Assembly: GCF_024054565.1 (NCBI RefSeq)
Contig: NZ_JAMXLR010000089.1
Coordinates: 1-64,000 of the forward strand
Reading direction: 5' to 3'
Source of the DNA: Aeoliella straminimaris
GTDB lineage: Bacteria > Planctomycetota > Planctomycetia > Pirellulales > Lacipirellulaceae
DNA: 64,000 nucleotides
Position numbers and translations under genes: made by a program. The notes beneath the pieces were generated by a model. The model ran no database searches, had not been told where the DNA came from, and was given only the letters and a program-made list of their open reading frames with translations. Shown one piece after another: positions 40,501 to 49,001 of the stretch (position 1 is the stretch's first letter; each line of letters starts with the position of its first letter).

Positions 40501-40575
40501 GAGCCCTCGACCTTGACGATGATCGCCCTGGTGGTGATCGGAGCCTTCGGCACTCGCTTCGGACGTCGCGCTTAG
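37525..40575 (+). CDS. tandem (double) PEP-CTERM fusion protein, module C
   Basis: A continuous 1016-codon frame. Half 1: signal peptide ending near AWA (it also contains an LSAC lipobox-like string), two repeated beta-sandwich units (SYQLWGTND and SWQLYGTND copies), an SGEV domain near 373, a dockerin pair (GDLDSSGGINLDDYN, GDLDGDFDSDLDDF) near 483-545, then VPEPGT at 553. A helix, ARRFRG and a second signal peptide ending SESQA lead into half 2 at 598: an unrelated-looking beta domain (FDDFTIED, WEFWFSDTPFG), a TGVM domain near 791, a second dockerin type (GDFNADGFVDIADYVVWRN) near 926, and a final VPEPST-helix-FGRRA. AGAGG precedes ATG 37525; an in-frame TTG at 37516 would add three residues. 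Confidence 0.86.
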   Translation: MRMHHWLLACALLLSACQFSNTAWALNILAPGDAIQAADLDATFTSGSNTPAEETAPKLFDDLYLEADYVGYAAKYLNFGKEYSGFIVTPQSPSEIHSFVWATANDELGRSPTSYQLWGTNDFITSTNNSLGNEENWTFISEGDLTVPATTYTLSDPVSFANSSTYSSYRMIFPTIQSATANSLQMGEMSFYTSTDGTGVDVATNPSNVLAIRLPPVPNLTSDSAYPAGEAPENILDGDSGTKYLNQGDTNSGFIVTPAYGSSVLESFRITTANDFEERDPASWQLYGTNDAVTSPNHSNGGLEDWTLIDQGDFSGNTGLPVARYTPSPKISINNPNGDAYTSYMMVFPTLRDPNNTGAMQIADVEFFESDPVTLSVNALSGEVTIQADANVTIGSYEITSQIYGSLDPSELSGIGTLDGTPSNSMIAETIGGGGLPLTTGQSVSLGSIFLTTPYNDLRLKLYDENGILLAENVELTPAAANLGDLDSSGGINLDDYNLFIANYGGTFTGDSIAEAYLKGDLDGDFDSDLDDFWMLVRASNGLEALLSPSTTVPEPGTGLLFVLAGGFVLAARRFRGSAVAFGLAALSMLVVSESQAQTYTSLGIPTTYSGSAPDNVNRGVENLFDDFTIEDPIYPNLTIQHFNRDYNNVNPDVFNGGSYAGQGVGPQQVYMDYGSQITANAFSFAQRDGDLPKADRVGTWEFWFSDTPFGDDNNELPTTAPDATFHIDGDDSRLLDSFLRPYPLGNATEDQFTFQYAAMQFTISEVSVDQQFNNIGGAEFRFAYGPSPVVLEIDRQTGVMTLKNNGTSAQAFDLRSIEIESPLGGLNTTGYLGLTGAAGNPFPSWQLGGGSDEFHITEATYPGTTLLAAGASIELGTGYNVNAATEDVLIRFAEMNLGNEANPNGVPSMYDGIVRYVGPPSVKDPGDFNADGFVDIADYVVWRNNLGGNAAAINFNGAGGVVTTADYEIWKDNFGTAYGSLSASTSPVAVPEPSTLTMIALVVIGAFGTRFGRRA
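39181..39315 (+). other. internal PEP-CTERM / signal peptide junction, module C
   Basis: Encodes VPEPGT, a hydrophobic run, AARRFRG, a second hydrophobic run and the cleavage candidate SESQA before QTYTS. No stop codon interrupts it; the only Met lies inside the second hydrophobic run. Confidence 0.75.
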
Positions 40576-41227
40576 TCACCGCTCACTTCGTCACAGAAAT
40601 CTCCCCGTGTGGCATGGTGACGGCAATACGTTCGGAGGGGCAGCCCGAGCAAGTTGTCGTGGCCAGTGACGAACGGGAAGCTATTGACGCCATCTTCACG
40701 CTTTAGTGGAGATGGCGTTTTGCTTGTCTTTACCGTCGGTCTCGCAATCCTTCCTTGAGAACAGAACACAACTCTCGCCATCTCGCAGCCACGCGTGATC
40801 GTCTCGCATCACAAAGATTCTCCACGATGCAGTCCACCTCGGCCCAATGCTCGAGACGGAAGCAGCGAGTACATCGGCGTCGGCGGCGGCTGCCGCGATC
40901 CTCCAGTCGATCGCCCCGCGACGAGGATCGCCGACGCTGCCTCGATGTTGGATGCTGCGCAGGCCGAGTACGACGGAACAGACAACGGGATCAAGTCGGG
41001 ACTGGCCGACCGGGAAGCCTGCCTTGTAGCGATCCAAACAACCGGGAATCTGGGGGAGACGCGAAACTGGGAGAAGTTTCCAACTGCGGTACAATGTACA
41101 CGCCGCAAACCAGCCCGTGATGCGAACCGGCAGCTTCATCTGCTATGATGGGGCCCGTTAACCTATAGAGCCGCCTGCTCATGGCGGGCTTGAACCAACT
41201 GGCTGAATACTAACGGCGGAGCAGGAT
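40576..41227. other. intergenic region between module C and can
   Basis: 652 bases holding the module C terminator (40687-40724) and the promoter of the carbonic anhydrase gene. Several overlapping GC-rich frames exist at 40755-41148, but none has a recognisable domain. Confidence 0.4.
40687..40724 (+). terminator. Rho-independent terminator of module C
   Basis: A 13-base stem (40687-40699 with 40706-40718, one G-U pair) with a 6-base loop, running into a T-rich tract (TTT, then TGCTTGTCTT). It lies 111 bases past the stop of the fused PEP-CTERM gene. Confidence 0.75.
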
Positions 41228-41869
41228 ATGCGCATACTACCCGAATTGGTCGACAACAATCGCAAGTGGGCTGACCATGTCACGAAGTCCGATCCGACCT
41301 TCTTCGAACGCCTTAGCAAGACGCAGTCCCCCGAGTTCCTGTGGATCGGCTGCTCAGATAGCCGGGTGCCCGCCAACCAGATCGTGGGCCTCGACCCGGG
41401 CGAGGTGTTCGTACATCGCAACATCGCCAATGTCGTTGTTCATACGGACTTCAACTGCCTAAGCGTCATCGAATACGCCGTGGCGGTGCTAAAGGTGAAA
41501 CATATTATTGTTTGCGGCCACTATGGGTGTGGTGGCGTGAAGGCTGCCAGCGAGAATCACCACCTGGGCCTCATCGACAACTGGCTGCGACATGTCCGCG
41601 ATGTTCGCCAGAAACACGAGGGGCTCCTCTCCACGATCCAGCCCGACGCCATTCGACTCGATCGACTCTGCGAGCTAAATGTCATCGAGCAGGTTCACAA
41701 TGTATGCCACACATCGGTGGTGCAGGCCGCCTGGGAACAGGGACAATCGCTGGCCGTTCATGGCTGGATTTATCGCCTGGAAGACGGCCTGATTAACGAT
41801 ATGGACGTGACGATTACCGAACCACGCGAAATTGCGCAGGCCTATCGCGTAGCGACCGGCACTGTCTAG
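41228..41869 (+). CDS. can: beta-class carbonic anhydrase
   Basis: A 213-residue zinc enzyme interconverting CO2 and bicarbonate in the cytoplasm. The zinc-site motifs are intact: CSDSR (Cys42, Asp44, Arg46) and HYGCGG (His and Cys), with GEVFVHRNIAN and the C-terminal HGWIY segment of the E. coli Can type. Length and order match the family along the whole protein. GGAG upstream of ATG 41228 supports the start. It stands alone between modules C and D. Confidence 0.96.
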   Translation: MRILPELVDNNRKWADHVTKSDPTFFERLSKTQSPEFLWIGCSDSRVPANQIVGLDPGEVFVHRNIANVVVHTDFNCLSVIEYAVAVLKVKHIIVCGHYGCGGVKAASENHHLGLIDNWLRHVRDVRQKHEGLLSTIQPDAIRLDRLCELNVIEQVHNVCHTSVVQAAWEQGQSLAVHGWIYRLEDGLINDMDVTITEPREIAQAYRVATGTV

Positions 41870-42254
41870 CCGCCGCGGGCCCCACTGCAACTGGCTGTGG
41901 CTGCCGCTGCCAGCATGGAAAGCTCAAGGAACTATCGGCTATTCGAAGATCACCTGGGTGCCCCGAAACCACCTCTTCGGGGGTGCCACCACTGAGCGGG
42001 CCGCGCAGCTAGCGGTTTACCGCGAATTATGCCCAGCATTTCCGCCGGTATGCCGAAGGCTTCGGGCAATCAGCCTTCATATTTCTAAAAATTCGAAGAT
42101 TCTAGTCGAATAAGCAGCCCCCATTAGTATTGCTCATAGAGGGTTTCCCTCGTCCTGAACGCAGTCGAACAGGTCGGTACTTTTCGAAGATCTGCGGCGA
42201 AGCGGCGAGCTGCGCGCTGCCTCGGTTTTTACTTTTTCGAATTGGTGCGTACGC
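41870..42254. other. intergenic region upstream of module D
   Basis: 385 bases between can and the module D sigma gene with no supported gene. It presumably carries the module D promoter. Confidence 0.4.
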
Positions 42255-42800
42255 ATGCCCCAAAGCCAGGCGATATCCGCGGGTCAATTCGTCCAACTCG
42301 TAGTGAAATACGAGTGGCGATTCCGTGGTTTCGTCGCCACGATGCTCGCCTCGACCAGCGACATCGACGAAGTGGTGCAAAACTCGCTGCTCGTGGCCTG
42401 GGAAAAGCTGGGGGAATTTAGCTACACCGACGAGACCCCCGACGAATCTTTCGTCCGCTGGGTTTGCACCATCGCCCGCTACCAGTCGCTCCGACTTCAC
42501 CAGCAACGGGTGGGGACCTCTCTGATCTTCGACGATGCACTCATCGAACGACTTACCGCCACCCAACTGGAGGAAGCCCCTCTGCTCGAGGTGCAGCGTA
42601 CCGCACTCAAGGGGTGCATTGAGAAACTGGTGTCCGACGACAAGGACCTTGTGCAGCGTCGTTACACCAGCGGACAGACCGTTGAGGAACTCGCCACCTG
42701 GACCGGTAAGACCAAGTCGGCGGTGTACAAATCCTTGAAGCGAATCCGGAACGTGTTGATGCGTTGCATCGAGCAGACAACCCGCCAGGAGGGCTTCTGA
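42255..42800 (+). CDS. ECF-type RNA polymerase sigma factor (module D)
   Basis: A 181-residue sigma-70 family factor: region 2 with FVQLVVKYEWRFRGFVATML, STSDIDEVVQNSLLVAWEKL and FVRWVCTIARYQSLRL; region 4 with LVQRRYTSGQTVEELATWTG and SAVYKSLKRIRNVLMRCI. Its TGA shares a base with the ATG of the FecR gene, so the pair is probably translationally coupled. Start without an obvious ribosome binding site but at the conserved length. Confidence 0.92.
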   Translation: MPQSQAISAGQFVQLVVKYEWRFRGFVATMLASTSDIDEVVQNSLLVAWEKLGEFSYTDETPDESFVRWVCTIARYQSLRLHQQRVGTSLIFDDALIERLTATQLEEAPLLEVQRTALKGCIEKLVSDDKDLVQRRYTSGQTVEELATWTGKTKSAVYKSLKRIRNVLMRCIEQTTRQEGF

Positions 42801-44584
42801 TGGCTGTCGATCGACCATTGACCATCAGCGAAGTGCGGACCGTCAAGTCACTGGTCCACGATGTGTGTGATGATGCGGCCACCGATGCCCAGAAGGAGCA
42901 ATTGCGCCAGTACCTGGACTGCAGCGAGGAGGCTCGCAAAATCTACGTGCGAATGATGTACGTCGCCGTAGGGATGCACAGCTGGTCGCAGCAGGCGAAT
43001 GAAGCCAATAGGCATGCTCTGGATCAACCGGTTGACTCCTGCCAGTCGCTTGCATTGCAGTTGGCTAAAGACGAAGTCACTCGGATGATTGTTCGAAATA
43101 CTCGGGCCGAATCGAGTGCCACCCAGTTTGCGCGTCGCAAGCCCTGGCTTTCGTTGGCCGTCGCTATCGCGGCCTGCTTGCTCGTGGCCGTCGGCGTGAT
43201 TGCTCTGCGGCAGGGCCAAGGAAATCTGACTGCCACGTCTCACGACAAAATTCTGCCCCCCAGATCCGACCAGTATCAGCCACCAATCACTGTGGTCGCG
43301 ACTGAATACATTGCCCAGGTGGTCGACGCCACCGACGACGTCCGCTGGGTAGGCGACTCCGCTCCCTTCGATTTTGGGTTGCGAGTCGGCACTGGTGAGC
43401 GCATCGCCGTGGAGTCAGGCCTGCTCCGGCTCCAGTACTTCACGGGCGCCACCATTATCCTACACGGTCCTGCCAGCTTCACGCCCACTGGACCGTCCAG
43501 CGGTCACCTGGCAGCAGGCAAGTTGACTGGCCGCGTCTCCGGCAGCGAAATGACAAGCTTCCGACTGACTACGCCCAGCGCCGACGTGATCGACCTGGGC
43601 ACCGAGTTCGGTGTGGCCGTGAGCGACACTGCGGCCACCGACGTCTGCGTGTTCGATGGCGAAGTGGAGGTCAACCCATCGGTCGCCTCCCGACGCACCG
43701 CATCACCCATCCGGCTGACCATGGGGATGAGCTTGCGAATGTCGGCCGACGGCGTGCCCGACCTGACTTCTCGAGTGGACAATCAGCAGTTTCTGCGAAC
43801 TTTGCCGGAGCGCACTGTCAGCTCCATGCCGCCCAACGAGATCAGCCTGGTGGATGCCATCATTGGCGGCGTTGGATTGTCTCATCGACTTTATGGGGCG
43901 CTCGATCCCAACAGCGGCAAAGTCGACGAAGAGCCTTTGCGGAAGTCGCGGATGGCAGACGAATTGGGGTTCCGTTTCGCAGTCTACAACGAATTCGTAG
44001 ACGGAGTGTTTATTCCCCACCGCCGAGACATGCCCACTCGCATCGATTCGTATGGTAACACCGTCGATTTCCCGGCCAACTTGAGCCGCACCGAGAGTGC
44101 CATCTGGGCACGGCGTCCCGTGCCTAACTGGTCGCACGCGGTATTAGAACGATCGGGGGACGAAGAAGAACAGTGGGGCCTGGGGGCAACCCGCAATGTC
44201 TGCGAGCGGCTGGCCGAATGCCGGCTGGGGCTTGTGGGAATGCACGCCAACGTGGGCATTTCGTTCGACGCCCACACCATTCAGTCCGTCGAAGGCCGCG
44301 CTGTCCGCGCTTTTCGCTGCACGCTGGCCAATGTCGACGCATCTTGCGGAACGGTGCTCAACGGCAGAGGCGGAAGAGGCAGCATCGTAGACGTGCATGT
44401 TTTTGTCGATGGAGTCGAACGGTGCACGGTGCCAAGACTCGATTGGTATCAAGGTGATCAGCAGATCGAAATTGAGCTTGGAACGCACAGTCGGATTGTA
44501 ACCGTCGCAGTTACCGACAGCGATCTGCAACTCGATCACGACGAGGTAGTCATGATCGATCCGGTATTGGTAATGAGCGAATAA
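42800..44584 (+). CDS. FecR-domain anti-sigma factor with NPCBM-like outer domain (module D)
   Basis: A 594-residue membrane protein. The cytoplasmic anti-sigma segment covers residues 10-60, a membrane helix 116-136, and FecR about 180-300 ([29 protein letters not shown]). Residues about 455-594 resemble an NPCBM/NEW2-like carbohydrate-binding beta-sandwich (GMHANVGISFD, VDVHVFVDGVERC, VTVAVTDSDL). The start is certain: a perfect AGGAGG at 42787-42792 lies seven bases before the ATG, inside the end of the sigma gene. It should hold the sigma factor until an envelope signal, possibly a glycan, is sensed; that last step is inference. Confidence 0.92.
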   Translation: MAVDRPLTISEVRTVKSLVHDVCDDAATDAQKEQLRQYLDCSEEARKIYVRMMYVAVGMHSWSQQANEANRHALDQPVDSCQSLALQLAKDEVTRMIVRNTRAESSATQFARRKPWLSLAVAIAACLLVAVGVIALRQGQGNLTATSHDKILPPRSDQYQPPITVVATEYIAQVVDATDDVRWVGDSAPFDFGLRVGTGERIAVESGLLRLQYFTGATIILHGPASFTPTGPSSGHLAAGKLTGRVSGSEMTSFRLTTPSADVIDLGTEFGVAVSDTAATDVCVFDGEVEVNPSVASRRTASPIRLTMGMSLRMSADGVPDLTSRVDNQQFLRTLPERTVSSMPPNEISLVDAIIGGVGLSHRLYGALDPNSGKVDEEPLRKSRMADELGFRFAVYNEFVDGVFIPHRRDMPTRIDSYGNTVDFPANLSRTESAIWARRPVPNWSHAVLERSGDEEEQWGLGATRNVCERLAECRLGLVGMHANVGISFDAHTIQSVEGRAVRAFRCTLANVDASCGTVLNGRGGRGSIVDVHVFVDGVERCTVPRLDWYQGDQQIEIELGTHSRIVTVAVTDSDLQLDHDEVVMIDPVLVMSE

Positions 44585-44646
44585 TTCGAAGTCTAGCCAA
44601 ATAGAATCTTCAGCAGTAGTCGACAATTTAAAGGTGGAGAGAAAAG

Positions 44647-47600
44647 ATGTTACAGAGCTTTCTCAGGTTGACTTGCCTGGCAGTGGCAGTGTGTCTGACC
44701 GACCATGTGCAGGCGGTACTTGTCTACCAATACACATTCAACGATGGAGTTGCCAATAACGGACTTGTGTTCGCCGACGAAGCAACCGGCGACTCGATAG
44801 GCAACCCAGGGCTTACCTACGTCGACCCTACCAACATGGGACGCATCGTCGGTGGGCAGGTTGATCTGAGCGCCAACAACGGCCAGGGCTCTGGCGCCGA
44901 CGGCATCGGTGTCGATGCCGCGGGCATCTTTCTTGACTTGGACGACTTTGCCTTCTCCAACGCCGCGTTTGGAGGTGCCAACGGTGCCGCTTCCATCGAA
45001 ATGTGGGTCACGGTCTCGCAGAATCGCAACTGGGCTCGGTTATGGGACATCGGCACCAGCGAGGGAGGAGCGGGTGTTTCCGACAGCGGAAGTAGCACAT
45101 CGTACGTGATTGGCGTCGGCCAGTCCGGCTCCGGGCATTTCGGTGGATCCACCCATGTCTCAGGTGCCGAGCAGTTCGTTCCCGCTCCCCCCAATCCTGA
45201 ACAACCACCATTGCCAACCAACGTGAAGCACCACGTGGTGTTCACTCTCGACCACTCGGCCACTACGGCAGAACGTCCCAATGGTACGGCAACTCTGTAC
45301 CTAAACGGCACAATGGTCGGCCAGGAAGCGATCGTGGCCGATCTGGACCTCAACAACGACATCCTTTCCGGCGGCAATTCCGAACTGATTGACAACAATA
45401 ACTGGTTCGGACGTGCCCAATGGGGCGGCGACCCGTTGTTCGACGGGCTCTATGATGAAATCAATATCTACGACCACGCGTTGACCGAAAGCGAAGTCAC
45501 CGCTAACAACGCTCAGGGCCCCGTAGCGGCGCTGATCCCTGTTGTATCGATCGATCGCAGCACAGGCGAAGTGCAATTCACCAATGTGACCGATTCGGCT
45601 CTTCAGCTTACGTCCTACACGCTTACTTCCAACGCCGGTGGGCTGGATACGGACAACAATGTGACGATCGATGGATCGTGGACAACCAACACGGAATCAG
45701 CCACCGAGCTGATGCAGACCGGCGGAGCCGCCGTGACGCTGCCTGCCAACTCCGATGGAGCCAGTATCGGAAGTGCTTGGTTCCAGTCGACGGTTGAGGA
45801 CATTCAGGCGATTGGCCAGATGTCGGACGGCACCATGACCGCATTGGAAGTTGTTTACACCGGCGACGCCCTCTCTCCCATCGACCTGAACGCCGATGGC
45901 ATTGTGGACGAAGACGACTGGTTCGTGTTTGCAGCTAATGCCTACACCAACATCAGCGGACTGACCGAAGCCCAAGCTCGCCGCGTTGGCGATTTGAACT
46001 TCGACGGACTGCAAGACTATGACGATTTCCGCAGTTTCAAAAGTCAGTTCAACGCCTTGGCCGGAGCGGGTGCTCTGGAAGCAATCATTGGCGGTGCCTC
46101 GGTACCCGAACCGTCGACTCTCGCTCTGGCAGGTTTGGCCGCGGCGGCCCTACTTATTTCGAAGAGGAGCAACCTTTCCGTGTATCGCAGCAAGTTGACT
46201 GTCCTTTTTGCGGCCCTGCTGTCGCTCGCCATCGCTCCGTCCGCTCAGGCACAGGTAATCATGGACTGGGACGCGTCAGCCTGGAGCGGCAATGGCGAAG
46301 ACTTGGGTGGCGGTTGGAACGGCGATTCTTGGATCGACTCTGCGGCGGGAATTCCGGCTTTCTCCGGAGGTAACCTGGCTGAATCGAACAACGGCGGCGT
46401 TCCCGTAAAGACCGAGGGTCAGATCGGCTTAGATCCTTATGCCAACTGGATCGACTTTTCGTACGAGTCATTTGACGTCAACAACACGGCACATCCTCTC
46501 GCCGGGCTACGTGACTTCACGATTGCCGCTGTTGTGCGCGTGCCTGAAAGTGCGGGTGCCCTGGCTCCGAACGTCGGTGAGAACCAATTCTGGCTGTTCA
46601 ATGGGTTCGTCGGCAAGGAAATTGGCAACGCAGGCGTCGGCGACTGGGTGCTGGGATTGGTTCAGCAGGATGGCGACGGGCAAGCCCACATCGCCGCCGG
46701 CACCGGCCTCGCGGCCACAGACGTCGGCACGTTGGGCCCCGCTATCAACGACGACATGTGGCACACCGTCCACTTTGTGGTGAATGACCTCGGCAGCAAC
46801 ATGTTCGAGCAGCGCCTGTACCTCGACGGAGTTGAGGTGGCCAACGATTTGGACCTCAGCTTTGGCGGCCCTGTTACTGCGGTTGCCGCCTCGGACTTTG
46901 CAATCGGAGCTCGTCGCGATGGTGGCAATGGCTATCTGCCCGATGCCGACATGGCTCGCCTCAAGTTCTACGGCGCGAGCTTGAGTCCCACGGAAATTGC
47001 CAATCAGGCGTCCAGTTTCCTGGGCGAAGGTTTACAACCTCTGCAGATGGTTGTTGGTGGCGACAACTCACTGTCCATTGAAAACCCCAACGTTTCGGAT
47101 GACATCAACATCGATGCGTACTTCATCACCAGCAACACGGCAAGTACGTTCAACACCTCGAACTGGACCAGTCTAGAAGACCAAGGAATCGACACGGATA
47201 CCGGCAATCCAGACGGTGACTTCAACGAAGATGGAACTGTTGATATTGCCGATTACACTGTGTGGCGAAATAATCTTGGTAGCACCAATGGACTTCCAAA
47301 CAGCGCCGCCTTGGGCGGGACTGTGGACTCCACTTACTACGAATTGTGGAAAGACAATTTTGGTGCCACCGGCTCGGGTGAAGGCCTTGGCTGGACGGAA
47401 CTTACAGGCGCTTCTAACGACACGCAGTTGCGTGAGTACTTCCTGGGTGAAGAGGGCTCGACTCTCGCTGCCAGCAGCTCCTGGGAACTTGGCACGGTCT
47501 ACACAGGATCTGGAGCCGAGACGCTGGAATTCATGTACTCGCAAGACGGCGTACTTCGCCGAGGCGTGGTGGTCATGTCTGGCGCAGTTTCCAGTGTTCA

Positions 47601-47688
47601 GGTACCCGAGCCCGGTAGTGTCTTCCTGGCTCTCGCTTCGATGGCGACTGTCGGAATCATCACGTTACGCCGTCGCCCGCTGCGGTAG
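44647..47688 (+). CDS. tandem (double) PEP-CTERM fusion protein, module D
   Basis: A continuous 1013-codon frame. Half 1: signal peptide (to about 24), LamG-like domain (25-285; ASIEMWVTVSQNR, VVFTLDHSA, DEINIYDHALTESE), STGEVQFTN domain near 300, a dockerin pair (DLNADGIVDEDDW, GDLNFDGLQDYDDF) near 415-465 and VPEPST at 486. A helix, SKRSN...YRSK and a second signal peptide ending AQA lead to half 2 at 536: another LamG-like domain (DFTIAAVVRV, DMWHTVHFVV, YLDGVEVAN), a related NSLSIENPN domain near 805, a second dockerin type (GDFNEDGTVDIADYTVWRN) near 857 and the terminal VPEPGS-helix-RRRPLR. GGAG upstream supports the start. A strong terminator follows. Confidence 0.87.
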   Translation: MLQSFLRLTCLAVAVCLTDHVQAVLVYQYTFNDGVANNGLVFADEATGDSIGNPGLTYVDPTNMGRIVGGQVDLSANNGQGSGADGIGVDAAGIFLDLDDFAFSNAAFGGANGAASIEMWVTVSQNRNWARLWDIGTSEGGAGVSDSGSSTSYVIGVGQSGSGHFGGSTHVSGAEQFVPAPPNPEQPPLPTNVKHHVVFTLDHSATTAERPNGTATLYLNGTMVGQEAIVADLDLNNDILSGGNSELIDNNNWFGRAQWGGDPLFDGLYDEINIYDHALTESEVTANNAQGPVAALIPVVSIDRSTGEVQFTNVTDSALQLTSYTLTSNAGGLDTDNNVTIDGSWTTNTESATELMQTGGAAVTLPANSDGASIGSAWFQSTVEDIQAIGQMSDGTMTALEVVYTGDALSPIDLNADGIVDEDDWFVFAANAYTNISGLTEAQARRVGDLNFDGLQDYDDFRSFKSQFNALAGAGALEAIIGGASVPEPSTLALAGLAAAALLISKRSNLSVYRSKLTVLFAALLSLAIAPSAQAQVIMDWDASAWSGNGEDLGGGWNGDSWIDSAAGIPAFSGGNLAESNNGGVPVKTEGQIGLDPYANWIDFSYESFDVNNTAHPLAGLRDFTIAAVVRVPESAGALAPNVGENQFWLFNGFVGKEIGNAGVGDWVLGLVQQDGDGQAHIAAGTGLAATDVGTLGPAINDDMWHTVHFVVNDLGSNMFEQRLYLDGVEVANDLDLSFGGPVTAVAASDFAIGARRDGGNGYLPDADMARLKFYGASLSPTEIANQASSFLGEGLQPLQMVVGGDNSLSIENPNVSDDINIDAYFITSNTASTFNTSNWTSLEDQGIDTDTGNPDGDFNEDGTVDIADYTVWRNNLGSTNGLPNSAALGGTVDSTYYELWKDNFGATGSGEGLGWTELTGASNDTQLREYFLGEEGSTLAASSSWELGTVYTGSGAETLEFMYSQDGVLRRGVVVMSGAVSSVQVPEPGSVFLALASMATVGIITLRRRPLR
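46102..46251 (+). other. internal PEP-CTERM / signal peptide junction, module D
   Basis: Encodes VPEPST, an Ala-rich helix, SKRSNLSVYRSK, a second hydrophobic run and the AQA cleavage site before QVIMDWD. Among the four junctions this has the longest basic linker and the clearest AxA site. No stop and no ATG occur in the interval. Confidence 0.75.
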
Positions 47689-47704
47689 GCTACGGCCAAG
47701 CATT

Positions 47705-47744
47705 CCGTGGTGGTGACGACGGGCAGCGTCGCCACCACGGTTTT
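47705..47744 (+). terminator. Rho-independent terminator after fused PEP-CTERM gene (module D)
   Basis: A 14-base stem (47705-47718 with 47727-47740, one G-U pair), 8-base loop and following TTTT. It starts 17 bases past the stop and lies before the DUF1559 gene, so it probably reduces readthrough into it. Confidence 0.75.
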
Positions 47745-47859
47745 GTGTGATTGCCAATTAACTGTTACCAACAATCGGCCACGATGGTCGCTGCCCAATA
47801 CCACAGTGATGCACGAGATTCGAACGCGTGCCTCCTGGCTAGAAAACCCGAGGAATGAA

Positions 47860-48972
47860 ATGACTGGGTCTGCCCGATGCGGTCGCAACCGCTCAACCGC
47901 CTTTACCCTTGTTGAACTGCTGGTAGTGATCGCTATTATCGGCATCCTAGTGGCGTTGCTGTTGCCCGCTGTCCAATCAGCTCGCGAAGCTGCCCGCCGT
48001 TCGACGTGCACCAACAACCAGAAGCAACTGGCACTCGCGTGTCTGAATTACGAATCGACCCACGGCAAACTACCTTATGCCCGAAAAGTCGATCGGTGGG
48101 ACTCCTACACGTGGACGCAGTTGATCATGCCGTACATCGAGCAGCAGCAGGTCTACGACAACTACTACGACATTGACGACACCTCCAAGAGTGGTGGCGA
48201 CCAGTGGACTAGCTGGGCTCCGTTGGGGACCGATTCCAGGAAGCGTTCGGCTCGCGAAGCACAGATCCCCGGATTTTATTGCCCCAGTGCCAACACACCG
48301 CTACCAAATGAAATGAACCAAGCGCCCTACAGCTTCTGGCGAGGCAACTATCGCGCGTCGATGGGTAGCGAGATCAACATGTATGGCGACACCACTACCA
48401 CGCTGCAAGCATTCAAGAGTGCTCCCAACTTAAATGTGTTCGGTCCGGGCGCTTTCCAAGTCGAGCCCAACCAGGGCTACCAGGGCATCAATTCCCAGAT
48501 TTCAATGTCGTATGGCGGGGCTCCCAAACAGGTCAGGCTGGCCCAGATCACTGACGGAACCTCTAACACGATCCTACTGTCCGAAGGCATCACCGCCACG
48601 GAGGTGGTTGCCTACGGTGGCCCTCTTGGTTCGGTGCTGTATGGCAACATGGGCGGAGCGTTGATGACAACCGTCACTGCGCCGAACGAGTCGTCCGTCG
48701 CGGATCGTCTGCAAGGCCCCTGCCCCAATCAGACGAATCCTCCCGACTCCGCCTACCCCATCGAATCGGCTCCCTGCAATGGTACACCGTCAGTGCCGAC
48801 CAACGGCCCTGGTGCTACCAATGTTTGGGTCGCTGCCCGCAGCTACCATCCTGGTGGTGTGATAGCAGCCAAAGCCGATGGCAGCATCGACTTCTACACC
48901 AACGGCATAGACATCAGCTACTGGCGTTCGCTTGGCACTCGTGCAGCCAACGACATTGTGAATGATCAATAG
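47860..48972 (+). CDS. DUF1559 pseudopilin-like protein (module D)
   Basis: A 370-residue DUF1559 protein with STA then [24 protein letters not shown] and a C-terminal H-X9-DG ([13 protein letters not shown]). Unlike its three relatives here the residue before the cleavage site is Ala rather than Gly. I chose ATG 47860 because GAGGA lies eight bases upstream and it falls after the terminator at 47705-47744; ATG 47809 is possible. The lipoprotein gene follows after 29 bases. Confidence 0.9.
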   Translation: MTGSARCGRNRSTAFTLVELLVVIAIIGILVALLLPAVQSAREAARRSTCTNNQKQLALACLNYESTHGKLPYARKVDRWDSYTWTQLIMPYIEQQQVYDNYYDIDDTSKSGGDQWTSWAPLGTDSRKRSAREAQIPGFYCPSANTPLPNEMNQAPYSFWRGNYRASMGSEINMYGDTTTTLQAFKSAPNLNVFGPGAFQVEPNQGYQGINSQISMSYGGAPKQVRLAQITDGTSNTILLSEGITATEVVAYGGPLGSVLYGNMGGALMTTVTAPNESSVADRLQGPCPNQTNPPDSAYPIESAPCNGTPSVPTNGPGATNVWVAARSYHPGGVIAAKADGSIDFYTNGIDISYWRSLGTRAANDIVNDQ

Positions 48973-49001
48973 TTCCTGATTCCGTCGACAGGCAAAACCA
49001 G

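Noticed and set aside
40755-41148. Overlapping GC-rich frames between module C and can
   Set aside because: All are Arg/Ser-rich with no domain, and frames on both strands are equally long.
41156-41200. Short ccgcc/ggcgg hairpin upstream of can
   Set aside because: Five base pairs only and no sign of a riboswitch or terminator tract.
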